A program made the translations under genes and the position numbers. From Thalassobacillus cyri (GTDB taxonomy: Bacteria > Bacillota > Bacilli > Bacillales > Halobacillaceae): a stretch of DNA of 64,000 nucleotides. Below are positions 43,417-52,225 of this stretch, piece after piece. The DNA lies in the NCBI RefSeq assembly GCF_900107755.1, contig NZ_FNQR01000015.1:1-64000 (forward strand). Direction: 5' to 3'. Under the pieces are notes generated by a model. That model did no database searches and was not told where the DNA came from. It was given only the letters and a program-made list of their open reading frames with translations. The stretch's first letter is position 1. Each line of letters begins with the position of its first letter.

Positions 43417-44223
43417 ATGGATATGAATAAAGAAATCAAAAAGCTGGAAAGTGTTTATTTAGAAAAACCACAGCGTGTGTTCAGCATGTATTTAAATACA
43501 GACCCATCTGATCCGGATCAACAGGGTGGAGAGTGGAAAATCCACTTAAAAAATGGTTTGAATAATTTCGAGAGCTATTTGAAGGAAGATGGGGATTCCG
43601 ATGAAAAACGAAATTTCTGGGAAGTAAAAGAAAAAGTAGAAAATTACGTCCACGAAAATGAGCAGAATTTTGCTAAGAGTCTGGTCATCTTCGCTACTGC
43701 GGATGATACAGTATGGTTTGCTGAACGCTTCCAGATGCCAGTCGAAACTGAATTCCACTGGGAAGAGACAGCGAAAGTAGATCAGTTGAAAAAGATGTAT
43801 GAGCAGTTTCCTAAAACAGGGATTATTTTGACTCAAAAAGAGGCTATCAAGATCCTGGATACAGAACTGGGGACCTTGAGAGAGACACAAATGTTCGAAT
43901 TAGATCTTGATACGGAAGATTGGAGACAGCATACTGGTCCGCACCGTGCGCAGCCATCTATGGGGTCAGGTGGAAAGAGTACCAAGCAGGAACAATTCCA
44001 GGAGCGCTTTGAAGCTAACCGCTATCGTTGGTATAAGAGCCTTGCACCTAAATTGGACAAGCTTGCGAAGGATAATCAATGGGAGTATATCTATGTCGTC
44101 GGTGACAAAGAGGAAGCTGCCGACCTGACAGAAAATATGAATAAAGAAATCACCGATGTTGTTAATAAAAACATGCTCGATCATGAAGAGATGAAAGTCA
44201 TCAATGAAGTTGTAAATCAATAA
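43417..44223 (+). CDS. VLRF1-family aeRF1-type release-factor homologue
   Basis: 268 aa. MYLNTDPSDPDQQGGEWKIH, NFAKSLVIFATADDTVWFAE and the late ANRYRWYKSLAPKLDKLAKD are typical of the bacterial archaeo-eukaryotic release-factor-like (VLRF1) group in bacilli. Members resemble eRF1 domains and are linked to release of peptide from stalled ribosomes. No GGQ is visible; GSGGKSTKQEQ (about 190) occupies the comparable region. AAGGAG ribosome site. Family call from memory of pattern. Confidence 0.75.
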   Translation: MDMNKEIKKLESVYLEKPQRVFSMYLNTDPSDPDQQGGEWKIHLKNGLNNFESYLKEDGDSDEKRNFWEVKEKVENYVHENEQNFAKSLVIFATADDTVWFAERFQMPVETEFHWEETAKVDQLKKMYEQFPKTGIILTQKEAIKILDTELGTLRETQMFELDLDTEDWRQHTGPHRAQPSMGSGGKSTKQEQFQERFEANRYRWYKSLAPKLDKLAKDNQWEYIYVVGDKEEAADLTENMNKEITDVVNKNMLDHEEMKVINEVVNQ

Positions 44224-44225
44224 TA

Positions 44226-44262
44226 AAAAATGCTTGCAGGATTTCCTGCAAGCATTTTTTAA
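44226..44262 (+). terminator. VLRF1 gene terminator
   Basis: AAAATGCTTGCAGG-ATTT-CCTGCAAGCATTTTTT hairpin. Confidence 0.92.
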
Positions 44263-44276
44263 TTCTTCAAGAAAGT

Positions 44277-44355
44277 TTTACTTTTCGTTAAAGGGTTAAA
44301 GTAAAGGAAATACTTAGTCTTTCTCCAAAGGACTTGGAGAAAAGCCAAGTCTTTC
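44277..44355 (-). repeat. Interspersed noncoding repeat, family 1, copy D
   Basis: Minus strand: GACTTGGCTTTTCTCCAAGTCC, TGGAGAAAGACTAAGT, then ACTTTAACCCTTTAACG. It has the same layout as copy C but the stem is TCTCCA/TGGAGA instead of TCGCCA/TGGCGA, a compensatory pair change. It abuts the abgT stop codon. Confidence 0.65.
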
Positions 44356-45854
44356 TAATATTTGATCGGGGAACCAGGGCCAAGGTCGATTCCGAACATC
44401 ATCCACACGATAAGCATGATTGTCCATGAAATCAAGAAGACGATACTGTAAGGGAACATGACAGAGATCATAGTACCAATGCCTATTTTCTTATCATACT
44501 TTTGTGCAAATGCAATGATGATTGCAAAGTATGTCATCAATGGTGTGATGATATTAGTAGTTGAATCAGCTACACGGTACGCCATCTGAGTCAATTCTGG
44601 TGAATAACCCAGCTGCATCATAATAGGTACGAAGATAGGAGCCATCATCGCCCACTTAGCGGAAGCACTACCGATGAACAAATTGATTGTAGCAGAAACC
44701 AGGATAAAACCTAATATTAATGGGATACCAGACAAGTTGGCTGCTTCCAGGAATTCTGCACCATATACACCAATGACAAGTCCCATGTTAGTTTCTGAGA
44801 AATAAGCCACGAATTGACCTGCTGTAAAAGCAAGAACGATAAACATACCCATAGCAGCCATCGTATCAGAAAGTTGGTTCGCTACCTCTTTATCGCTACG
44901 AATTTCTTTTGTTGCGATTCCATAAAATAAACCGGGTATGAAGAATAAAATAGTAATAATCGGCACTAACGAGCTCATGAATGGAGACTGGATGACCTGT
45001 CCATTTTCACCACGCAACGGAGCTCCTGCAGGAACGATTAGCAACGCCATCAGAATTATGGTGATAATGACTGAAATACCAGCCCACTTCAACCCCTTCT
45101 TTTCTAAGGCGGTCAGCCCTTTTAAATCTTCGCGATATTCGCCCTTATATTCGCCTAAGCGCGGCTCCACAATTTTTTCTGTTACCCAGGCGCCGACTAT
45201 GGACAATAGGAATACAGACACAATAATAAAGTAATAGTTCATTGCGATATTCATTGTTTCCGCATAGCCCGGGTCGATGATTGCTGCAGCGTCAAAAGTC
45301 ATTTCACCAAGCATTGCATCGGTCGCGGATAAAAACAAGTTGGCACTAAAACCTGCTGATACCCCAGCAAAAGCAGTAGCGATACCTGCTAAAGGATGAC
45401 GGCCAATTGCTGCAAAAATAACGGCTCCTAACGGTGGAAGCACGACATAACCTGCATCGGAAGCGACACTGGACATAACCCCGGCAAAGACAAGTCCGAA
45501 TGTTATCAAGCGTTGCGGCACGGATAGTACGAAACCTCGTAACAGGGCACTGATAAGACCTGTACGTTCAGCAATACCGATACCAAGCATAGTAACCAGG
45601 ACCACACCTAATGGTGCAAAGCCGATAAAGTTTTCTGTCATACTGGAGAAGAGATACTGAATACCTTCTTCACTCAACAGGCTTTTTACTTCTACCATTT
45701 TTCCTTCTTCTCCCGGATGCTCTACGCTAATCCCGAAGCTGGAAACGATGGCTGAAACAAATATGACTACTAATGCTAAAATTGCAAATAAGGTGACTGG
45801 ATGGGGAAGCTTATTACCAACAAACTCGATTCCGTCTAAAAATCGTTGGAACAT
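44355..45854 (-). CDS. abgT: AbgT-family transporter
   Basis: 499-aa membrane protein, about 11-13 helices. MFQRFLDGIEFVGNKLPHPV opening, GVVLVTMLGIGIAERTGLIS, SAGFSANLFLSATDAMLG and the late SASAKWAMMAPIFVPIMMQL match the family. AbgT proteins move p-aminobenzoyl-glutamate or related dipeptides, and some export sulfonamides. Monocistronic. A CodY-like box and a cre-like site lie upstream. Confidence 0.9.
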   Translation of the reverse strand: MFQRFLDGIEFVGNKLPHPVTLFAILALVVIFVSAIVSSFGISVEHPGEEGKMVEVKSLLSEEGIQYLFSSMTENFIGFAPLGVVLVTMLGIGIAERTGLISALLRGFVLSVPQRLITFGLVFAGVMSSVASDAGYVVLPPLGAVIFAAIGRHPLAGIATAFAGVSAGFSANLFLSATDAMLGEMTFDAAAIIDPGYAETMNIAMNYYFIIVSVFLLSIVGAWVTEKIVEPRLGEYKGEYREDLKGLTALEKKGLKWAGISVIITIILMALLIVPAGAPLRGENGQVIQSPFMSSLVPIITILFFIPGLFYGIATKEIRSDKEVANQLSDTMAAMGMFIVLAFTAGQFVAYFSETNMGLVIGVYGAEFLEAANLSGIPLILGFILVSATINLFIGSASAKWAMMAPIFVPIMMQLGYSPELTQMAYRVADSTTNIITPLMTYFAIIIAFAQKYDKKIGIGTMISVMFPYSIVFLISWTIMLIVWMMFGIDLGPGSPIKY

Positions 45855-45907
45855 TCCCCTTTCTTTTAGTCGCCAATCTTTAACACTCCTTTCTTTAACA
45901 AAAAAAC

Positions 45908-45922
45908 AAAATTCTGAAAGTT
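45908..45922 (-). promoter_or_regulatory. Weak CodY-like box upstream of abgT
   Basis: AAAATTCTGAAAGTT matches the palindromic CodY box at 12 of 15 positions, 54 bases before the abgT start. Given the A/T-rich setting this could be chance. Confidence 0.3.
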
Positions 45923-46027
45923 TTTTCAGTTTTTGGTATTTTTTTGGCGAATACTAGTATATAAGCATAAAAAAATAATTTAAATATGTTTGAAAAAAAT
46001 AGAAATGTTCAATTAATTCAGAAACAA

Positions 46028-46041
46028 TGATAACGATTTCA
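46028..46041. promoter_or_regulatory. Candidate cre site
   Basis: TGATAACGATTTCA fits the cre consensus at 13 of 14 positions. It lies between divergent abgT and the monooxygenase-like pseudogene. Confidence 0.4.
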
Positions 46042-46150
46042 TGTTCTGAAGTTTTTAAGTATGTTTTAGTCGCAAAACCCTACGTTATACAGAGGATTGC
46101 AACTATGATACGATTGCCATAATAAGTTTTTAAGTGTGTTCGTTTTTGTA

Positions 46151-46456
46151 ATGTATATCGTAGATTCAACTGTAACAGTACCTGATCATAAAGCTGATGA
46201 ATTAATAGAAATTTACAATAATAGAAGTAAGTCCGTCGATCAGGCAGACGGTTTCCTTTCCTTTCAATTGCTGCAAAATGATAAGCGTGCCGGAGAGCTT
46301 ACCGTCCATATGGAATGGGAGACAAAGGATGCCTACTAGAAATGGGTGCGTAGTGAAGACTTTAAGCGCATTCATGATTTAGAAAAGAACTACCCTGACC
46401 AAGAACTGGCTGGTATCGTACCAATGGTGTCACGGTATAAAGTGGTGGCCACATGA
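46151..46456 (+). pseudogene. Antibiotic biosynthesis monooxygenase (HmoB-like) gene with in-frame TAG
   Basis: The first 62 codons encode MYIVDSTVTVPDHKADELIE...VHMEWETKDAY, an ABM ferredoxin-like domain of the HmoA/HmoB heme-monooxygenase type. A TAG at 46337-46339 interrupts it. The same frame then continues KWVRSEDFKRIHDLE to a TGA at 46454-46456, with the expected family C-terminus (WVxSEDFKxxH). A single substitution such as CAG to TAG explains it. No strong ribosome site. Its true stop overlaps the next ATG (ATGA). Confidence 0.75.
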
Positions 46457-46815
46457 AAATATCAGAAAAACAAAAATTAGTGGAATTGGTAGTTGATGAT
46501 ATATATCAGGCTTATCCAGAACTGATCGAGAGGTTCGGGGAATCAGGAAGATTACGAACCTTGGAGGATAATCATCACCATTTGGATCATTTAGATACGG
46601 CATTTCTGATGGGGAATAGCACGTTCTTTCTTGATAACACGAAATGGCTGAATACCGTTTTAACTTCAAGAGGAGTAGGTACACAGCTGATTATAGATAA
46701 CTACCAAAGACTACTTAAATGGATGGAAAAAGTTTCATTTGAGCAGCCAGATGAGCGTGAAGTATACCGGGAATATTTGCACGCTGGTATAAAAGAACTG
46801 AATTCCCCGTCCTAA
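46453..46815 (+). CDS. Hypothetical helical protein (120 aa)
   Basis: Starts MKISEKQKLVELVVDDIYQA, has a His/Asp-rich centre (EDNHHHLDHLDTAFLMGN) and an acidic helical C-terminus. Intact. Start overlaps the monooxygenase stop; the next gene starts 15 bases on. Its place before a B12-type photosensor and STAS gene suggests a role in the same signalling pathway, but no family is recognised. Confidence 0.7.
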   Translation: MKISEKQKLVELVVDDIYQAYPELIERFGESGRLRTLEDNHHHLDHLDTAFLMGNSTFFLDNTKWLNTVLTSRGVGTQLIIDNYQRLLKWMEKVSFEQPDEREVYREYLHAGIKELNSPS

Positions 46816-46830
46816 GCGAGGTGACTTAAG

Positions 46831-47494
46831 ATGAACAAAAAATATGAGGAAGAATTGGCAGCGTATTTACTGCAAGGTAAGGAAGATGAGGCAGTGGAAT
46901 TCGGGGATGAACTCCTGACTAATTATCCGAGGTTATATCTTTTTGAAGATATTATTACCCCTGCCATGTACCATATCGGGGTATTATAGGAGAGAAACGA
47001 AATCACAGTGGCAGATGAGCATCTAGCTACTGCAGTGTGCGACTTCGTTCTATCCAGACTCGATGCAGGGCTTTATGTCGATAAAGCAAAAAAACAAAAA
47101 CGTAAGAAGGTCGTCTTATTAGGGGTAGAAGAAGAACAACATTATTTAGGGCTGAAAATGGTTGCCAGTTTTTATCGCGAAAGAGGTTGGCGCGTACGTT
47201 ATCTCGGGCCCAATTTACCAATTGATCATGCATTGGGCCAAATCACTCAGTGGAAGCCAGATGTAATAGGAATATCTGCCGCATTATCTTACCGGTTACC
47301 AATGGTAAAAAAAAATGACGGAAACTTTTATTCAACTAAATTGGGCTCCTAGGATTATCATAGGCGGCAGAATTGTTAAAAAATATGATTTATCCAGCTT
47401 TGAAACAGAGCGTACACATGTAATAAAAGGTCTGAGTGAATTAGAAGAACTGCATATTAAAGGGAAAGCGGGCGTCATGGATGAAACTAGTTGA
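46831..47494 (+). pseudogene. CarH-like cobalamin-binding sensor gene, broken by TAG and a frameshift
   Basis: Frame 1 reads MNKKYEEELAAYLLQGKEDE...ITPAMYHIGVL then TAG (46987-46989), then ERNEITVADEHLATAVCDFV. With TAG as Trp this is W-x9-EH, the signature of CarH-type light-sensing B12 proteins. The Rossmann B12 domain follows (VVLLGVEEEQHYLGLKMVAS, His as Co ligand). A nine-A run at 47307-47315, one base too long, shifts the frame; after it the end MTETFIQLNWAPRIIIGGR...GVMDETS continues to 47494. GAGGTG ribosome site. A relic, or a sequencing error at both points. Confidence 0.8.
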
Positions 47495-48242
47495 AAATTT
47501 TTTCTCTGTTCCATACCTTGTAATAAACAAACACTATGAAATACTTTTCTTTACCAAAGAAATGGAAGAACTCTCTGCTTTAACAGGGAATTTCTTAGAG
47601 TTATTAGACGAAGGAAGTATTTCTAAGGTTCAGGAAGAAGTGGTTCCGGCAAAAAATAAAATTAAAATGGAAATCAATATATATCAACAGGAACGAAAGC
47701 TTGATCCACTATTAGTGGATCTATATGTCAATTGGAAAAATGATTTTCAGGCAGAACTCATGATTCTTCCAAAAGATCAACGGGTTTCAGATATAACAGT
47801 ATCGTTAGGGAAGCTTCGCTCCCGATTGAATAACACTAATTTTGAATTGTTAGAGGAAAAAGAAAAGCTTCAGGAAGCAATTGATGAAAATAATAGACTT
47901 TCTGCTCCCTTTATTGAACTCTCTTCAACTACTGCGTTAGTTCCATTGTTTGGTGATCTCAATGAAGAAAAAATGTATACAGTAAGTGAATATCTGCTTG
48001 AATCCGCGCAACAGGCTGATAAAGAAACTATTCTTGTGGATTTAACTGCTGTCGGAGAAATCCAACATGATGGAATGATCGTTTTTCAGAATGTTGTCCA
48101 ATCGTTATCTTACATGGGGATAGAAATTGTAGTCATCGGTGTCAAACCGAATCATGCTCAAAGAATCAATCAACTGCAATTAAAACTTGGTCTTCGGTTC
48201 ATCAGTTCCCTGCACCAGGCTGTCCAAAAGTATTGTCATTAA
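47481..48242 (+). CDS. PAS-like/STAS-domain protein, RsbR-like
   Basis: 253 aa. N-terminal small sensor-like domain (about 1-90), coiled coil (about 103-135; SLGKLRSRLNNTNFELLEEK), STAS domain (about 145-250) with ILVDLTAVGEIQHDGMIVFQ and VVIGVKPNHAQRINQL. The usual phosphorylatable Ser/Thr of RsbR/RsbS type domains would be in VDLTAVGEI. Overlaps the B12-sensor gene end by 14 bases, implying the sensor fed into a stressosome-like complex. Intact. Confidence 0.8.
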   Translation: MKLVENFFSVPYLVINKHYEILFFTKEMEELSALTGNFLELLDEGSISKVQEEVVPAKNKIKMEINIYQQERKLDPLLVDLYVNWKNDFQAELMILPKDQRVSDITVSLGKLRSRLNNTNFELLEEKEKLQEAIDENNRLSAPFIELSSTTALVPLFGDLNEEKMYTVSEYLLESAQQADKETILVDLTAVGEIQHDGMIVFQNVVQSLSYMGIEIVVIGVKPNHAQRINQLQLKLGLRFISSLHQAVQKYCH

Positions 48243-48283
48243 AAAACGCGGTCGTCACCCAGTTGACGTACCACGTTTTTTAA
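48243..48283. terminator. Terminator after the STAS gene
   Basis: AAAACGCGGTCGTCA-CCCAGT-TGACGTACCACGTTTTTT hairpin with mismatches. It may also serve the minus-strand HesB-like gene. Confidence 0.75.
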
Positions 48284-48303
48284 TTTCCAGCAAGAGATAT
48301 TCC

Positions 48304-48579
48304 TTAACAATCTCCTGCTGGAATGCCAGCTAAGACCAGGCCGTGGGGCCGCTTTTCCAGTCGGAGAGAATCAGTCATATCTTTAATATGAGGGTCAATG
48401 GCAACGTTGACTTCGTTAATCACTTCCAGCTTATCATCTTTTTCTGCCCCATCCAGGGACAATCCTAATTGTGGGCCACCTCAGCCAATGCCTGCTAAGA
48501 ACAGTCGGATCCCTTCAGCGTCATTATCTTCTAAAATTTGAATAATATCAGTTTTAGCTTCATCTGTAATCTGCATCAT
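48304..48579 (-). CDS. HesB/IscA-like protein with in-frame TGA (candidate selenoprotein or pseudogene)
   Basis: The frame has 91 codons plus stop. MMQITDEAKTDIIQILEDND, then LFLAGIG, TGA (48481-48483), GGPQLGLSLDGAEKDDKLEV, a strand-rich middle, ending PAGDC-stop. In HesB-like proteins this TGA aligns with the first conserved Cys (G-C-GGPxLGLxLD); a known subgroup carries selenocysteine there. A small hairpin ACAAT-TAGG-ATTGT begins 8 bases after TGA with G in its loop, weakly like a bacterial SECIS. Ribosome site AGGGGTGA. Sec machinery is not in the window. Confidence 0.6.
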
Positions 48580-48681
48580 TTCACCCCTCTTTACACTGTC
48601 ATGTTAGGTCACAATAGACACGCTTTCAACTATTTGCTTTTTTATTAGTATGCAGCATTGAAAGTGTATCACTCGTTTTAA

Positions 48682-48702
48682 TTATACCAAATAGGGTATA
48701 AT
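48682..48702 (+). promoter_or_regulatory. CsoR/CstR-like operator over the -10 of the DUF302 gene
   Basis: TTATACC-AAATAG-GGTATAA dyad with TATAAT (48697-48702) as -10. No good -35 is visible, typical of repressor- or activator-controlled promoters. Confidence 0.5.
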
Positions 48703-48737
48703 GTGTAAGTGAAAAGAACTTGAAGGAGGTAATAAAG

Positions 48738-49121
48738 TTGTTCCATTACACAGTAGAGACAAACAAAGGCATCGATGAAGCGGTACAAGCTCTAGAAGCA
48801 GAATTGAAAAATGATAAGTTTGGAGTGCTTTGGGACTTTGATGTCAAAGCGACTTTGAATAACAAAGGTCTGGATTTTGAAAAACCTGTGCGGATCCTGG
48901 AAGTTTGCAACCCGACTGAAGCAAAAAAAGTTTTAGAAAAAAATGAATTGGTAAGTTATTTCCTTCCATGTAAAATCGTCGTACATGAAAGTGAAGGCAC
49001 AACAAAAATCGGGATGCCGAAACCTACGAAACTGATTGAATTTGTTGAAGATGAGGAATTGAATCAAATCGCACAAGCTATAGAAGAGCGAATGGTAAGT
49101 GCAATCAATGAAGCGAAATAG
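48738..49121 (+). CDS. DUF302-family protein
   Basis: 127 aa. FHYTVETNKGIDEAVQALEA, LWDFDVKATL and the RILEVCNPTEAKKVLEKNE segment are the DUF302 core (fold with a conserved Cys-Asn-Pro). TTG start at 48738 with a perfect AAGGAGGT 7 bases before. DUF302 genes are often beside copper- or sulfide-responsive operons; here csoR-copA-copZ follows and the promoter has a CsoR-like dyad. Function unknown. Confidence 0.82.
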   Translation: MFHYTVETNKGIDEAVQALEAELKNDKFGVLWDFDVKATLNNKGLDFEKPVRILEVCNPTEAKKVLEKNELVSYFLPCKIVVHESEGTTKIGMPKPTKLIEFVEDEELNQIAQAIEERMVSAINEAK

Positions 49122-49130
49122 TCAAACTAA

Positions 49131-49155
49131 GAGCAGCAAATTGCTGCTCTTTTTT
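49131..49155 (+). terminator. DUF302 gene terminator
   Basis: GAGCAGCAA-ATTGCTGCTC hairpin followed by TTTTTT. Confidence 0.88.
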
Positions 49156-49157
49156 AA

Positions 49158-49186
49158 TTGACTTAAATACTATACGGGGGTATAGT
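49158..49186 (+). promoter_or_regulatory. csoR-copA-copZ promoter with CsoR operator
   Basis: TTGACT, 17-base spacer, TATAGT. The dyad ACTATAC-GGGG-GTATAGT (49169-49186) covers the spacer and -10 and matches known CsoR operators (G/C centre, A/T arms). Confidence 0.85.
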
Positions 49187-49215
49187 GTAAGTATGACTCG
49201 TTGGAGGTGGAAAAA

Positions 49216-49530
49216 TTGACTAACTCTTTACCTGAGAATAGTGGGAAGCAACCGGTCAAGCCACGAACAGAAGATGAAAAACAAAAGGTCTTGAATCGTC
49301 TGAAGCGTATAGAAGGCCAAGTAAGAGGAATTCAGAAAATGGTGGAAGATGATCGGTATTGTGTTGATATATTAGTGCAAATTTCAGCTATAGATAAAGC
49401 ATTGAATCAAGTTGGTTTCTCATTGATGGAACGCCATACCAAGCATTGTGTCAGCCATGCTATCAAAGACGGTAATGGCGATGAATCTATTGAAGAACTG
49501 ATGAAAGTGATGAAACAATTCGCAAAATAG
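49216..49530 (+). CDS. csoR: Copper-sensing transcriptional repressor CsoR
   Basis: 104-aa all-helical repressor; Cu(I) binding releases the operator. LNRLKRIEGQVRGIQKMVED core, with Cys in DRYCVDIL and His/Cys in ERHTKHCVSHA forming the C-H-C copper site, distinguishing it from CstR. TTG start at 49216 with GGAGGTGG upstream. First gene of a three-gene operon whose promoter carries its own operator, so it is autoregulated. Confidence 0.94.
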   Translation: MTNSLPENSGKQPVKPRTEDEKQKVLNRLKRIEGQVRGIQKMVEDDRYCVDILVQISAIDKALNQVGFSLMERHTKHCVSHAIKDGNGDESIEELMKVMKQFAK

Positions 49531-49545
49531 AAAGGAGGCATCCTT

Positions 49546-51927
49546 ATGGCTGAACATAAAAATTTATCCGTTGATATCACAGGCATGACCTGTTCTGCCT
49601 GTTCCTCAAGAATTGAGGAAGTATTGAACAAAATGGATGGAGTAGAAGCAAATGTCAATTTGACAATGGAAAATGCAAGGATCACTTATGATCCAGACAA
49701 AGTTTCACCGGAAGATGTTTCGCAACGTATCGAAAAACTTGGATACGGGGTAAAAACCGAAAAAGCAGAGTTTGATATTACGGGTATGACCTGTTCTGCT
49801 TGTTCTGCAAGAATCGAAAAAGTGTTGAACAAAACGGAAGGCGTGCAACAAGCAACGGTCAACCTTACTAATGAAACTGCTACGGTTGAATATAGCGGGG
49901 ATATCAATGAAAACGACATTATCGCTCGCATTCAGAAGCTCGGCTATGATGCTACTCTAAGAGCCGATCGTGAAGAAAGAGCTTCACAAAAAGAAGAGGA
50001 ATTGAAAAAGAAACGGATCAAACTTTACATTTCAGCTATACTTTCTTTTCCGTTGCTTTTGACTATGTTCGATCATCTGCTTGGATTGCCAATACCGGAT
50101 TTATTGATGAATCCCTGGTTCCAGTTTGCTCTAGCTACTCCAGTACAGTTTATCATCGGCTGGCAGTTTTATGTGGGGGCTTATAAGAGCCTAAGGAATA
50201 AAAGTGCCAATATGGATGTGCTTGTTGCATTGGGTACAAGTGCTGCTTATTTTTATAGTCTTGCTGAAGCGGTACGGTCGCTCGGAAACCCCGCTATGGA
50301 ACCACATCTTTACTTTGAAACAAGTGCAATCCTTATAACATTGATTCTTGTAGGCAAATATTTTGAAGCTGTAGCGAAAGGGCGAACCACAGCAGCTATT
50401 TCCAGTCTGTTGAATTTGCAAGCGAAAGAAGCGACTGTGTTACGAAATGGTGAAGAAGTAAAAGTTCCACTAGAAAGTGTCACAGTTGGGGATACTCTAA
50501 TTGTTAAACCAGGTGAAAAAATTCCAGTCGATGGAGAAATCATCAAAGGGAATACATCGGTGGATGAGTCGATGATTACCGGGGAATCCATTCCAGTAGA
50601 GAAAGACCCTGGTGATAAACTGATTGGAGCAACCATCAATAAGAATGGTAATATTCAAATGAAAGCAACTAAGGTAGGAAAAGACACCGCACTTGCAGGT
50701 ATCATCAAAGTTGTTGAAGAAGCTCAGGGTTCAAAAGCTCCGATACAGCGGATGGCGGATGTCATTTCAGGATATTTTGTTCCCATCGTTGTAGCAATCG
50801 CCATAGGGACATTCATTGTTTGGATTACGCTGGTTTCGCCTGGTGATTTTGCATCTGCTTTAGTGGCATCGATTGCGGTATTAGTTATCGCATGTCCATG
50901 TGCCCTGGGCTTAGCGACGCCAACTTCTATAATGGTTGGTACTGGAAAAGGCGCTGAACAAGGCATCCTGTTTAAGGGCGGCGAACATTTAGAAAATACG
51001 CATAAAATCGATACCGTTGTTTTTGATAAAACCGGCACGTTGACTAAGGGGACTCCGGAAGTAACTGATTATGAAGGGAATTCCGAAATCCTACGATTAG
51101 TAGCAAGTGCTGAAAAAAGCTCCGAACATCCATTAGCAGATGCAATTGTATCTTATGCTGACCAACAAGGTATTGAATTAATTGAACCATCCAGCTTCGA
51201 AGCTGTGCCAGGGCATGGCATCAAAGCCATTTTGGAAGGTAGAGAAGTACAAATTGGCACAAGGAAGTTAATTCGTAAGCTCGATGTGGAATATGAAGCA
51301 TATGAAGCAACTATGGAACAGTGGGAGAATGAAGGAAAAACTGCTATGCTGATAGCAGTGGACAATAAAGTAGAAGGTGTCATTGCCGTAGCAGACACAA
51401 TCAAAGAATCGGCACCGGAAGCTTTAAGACAGCTGAAGGAAGCTGATATCGAATTGGTCATGCTGACTGGGGATAATGAAAGGACAGCTCAAGCGATTGC
51501 GCGCCAGCTAGGCATTGACCGGGTCATTGCAGAGGTAGTACCAGAAGAAAAAGCAGAACGAGTAAAAGAATTGCAGCTGCAGGATAAAAAAGTGGCCATG
51601 GTAGGGGACGGCATTAATGATGCTCCTGCACTTGCTATCGCCGATGTAGGTATTGCTATCGGCACAGGTACAGATGTCGCCATCGAGGCAGCTGACCTTA
51701 CGATATTAGGCGGTGAATTAACATTGATTCCTAAGGCAGTCCAGTTGAGTCAAAAGACGATGAAAAATATACGTCAAAATCTATTCTGGGCACTTGCTTA
51801 TAATTCTGCCGGAATCCCGATTGCAGCTGCTGGTTTGCTTGCTCCGTGGATTGCAGGAGCGGCAATGGCATTCAGTTCTGTAAGTGTTGTTTCTAACTCA
51901 CTTCGATTGAAGCGAGTTAAATTATAA
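49546..51927 (+). CDS. copA: Copper-exporting P-type ATPase CopA
   Basis: 793 aa, eight membrane helices. Two N-terminal HMA domains ([13 protein letters not shown] near 13 and [13 protein letters not shown] near 80), actuator [14 protein letters not shown] metal-site helix, phosphorylation loop [15 protein letters not shown] of HMA ATPases, and hinge [10 protein letters not shown]. Exports Cu(I) across the membrane. Length and two-HMA layout are as in B. subtilis CopA. Starts 15 bases after csoR. Confidence 0.97.
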   Translation: MAEHKNLSVDITGMTCSACSSRIEEVLNKMDGVEANVNLTMENARITYDPDKVSPEDVSQRIEKLGYGVKTEKAEFDITGMTCSACSARIEKVLNKTEGVQQATVNLTNETATVEYSGDINENDIIARIQKLGYDATLRADREERASQKEEELKKKRIKLYISAILSFPLLLTMFDHLLGLPIPDLLMNPWFQFALATPVQFIIGWQFYVGAYKSLRNKSANMDVLVALGTSAAYFYSLAEAVRSLGNPAMEPHLYFETSAILITLILVGKYFEAVAKGRTTAAISSLLNLQAKEATVLRNGEEVKVPLESVTVGDTLIVKPGEKIPVDGEIIKGNTSVDESMITGESIPVEKDPGDKLIGATINKNGNIQMKATKVGKDTALAGIIKVVEEAQGSKAPIQRMADVISGYFVPIVVAIAIGTFIVWITLVSPGDFASALVASIAVLVIACPCALGLATPTSIMVGTGKGAEQGILFKGGEHLENTHKIDTVVFDKTGTLTKGTPEVTDYEGNSEILRLVASAEKSSEHPLADAIVSYADQQGIELIEPSSFEAVPGHGIKAILEGREVQIGTRKLIRKLDVEYEAYEATMEQWENEGKTAMLIAVDNKVEGVIAVADTIKESAPEALRQLKEADIELVMLTGDNERTAQAIARQLGIDRVIAEVVPEEKAERVKELQLQDKKVAMVGDGINDAPALAIADVGIAIGTGTDVAIEAADLTILGGELTLIPKAVQLSQKTMKNIRQNLFWALAYNSAGIPIAAAGLLAPWIAGAAMAFSSVSVVSNSLRLKRVKL

Positions 51928-51959
51928 ATCATAGTTTTTATGAGGAGAGGTGTTGGAAT

Positions 51960-52166
51960 ATGGAAATGACTTTAGAAGTAAATGGAATGACTTGCGGCCA
52001 TTGCGAAAAGGCTGTGAAAGGTGCACTGGAAGAATTGGAAGGTGTACACGGTGTTGAAGTCCATCTTGATGCCGGGAAAGTAGACGTCAAATACGATGAA
52101 GCTTTCGTAACGAAAGAAAGAATGAAAGATGCTATTGAAGATCAGGGTTACGATGTAGTTGGTTAA
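51960..52166 (+). CDS. copZ: Copper chaperone CopZ
   Basis: 68-aa single HMA domain with the Cu(I) site GMTCGHCEKAVKG (Cys about 12 and 15). Hands copper to CopA or CsoR. GGAGAGG ribosome site. Last gene of the operon. Confidence 0.96.
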   Translation: MEMTLEVNGMTCGHCEKAVKGALEELEGVHGVEVHLDAGKVDVKYDEAFVTKERMKDAIEDQGYDVVG

Positions 52167-52174
52167 TGAACAGA

Positions 52175-52225
52175 AAGGCTATCGTTTGAAGGGGGTTTCT
52201 CTCCAAACGATAGCCTTATTTTTAT
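52175..52225 (+). terminator. cop operon terminator
   Basis: AAGGCTATCGTTTG...CAAACGATAGCCTT hairpin followed by ATTTTTA. Confidence 0.93.

Noticed and set aside
46337-46989. Reading the two TAG codons as pyrrolysine or suppressed stops
   Set aside because: No pyl genes are seen, families have ordinary residues there, and one gene has a further frameshift; simple nonsense mutations are more likely.
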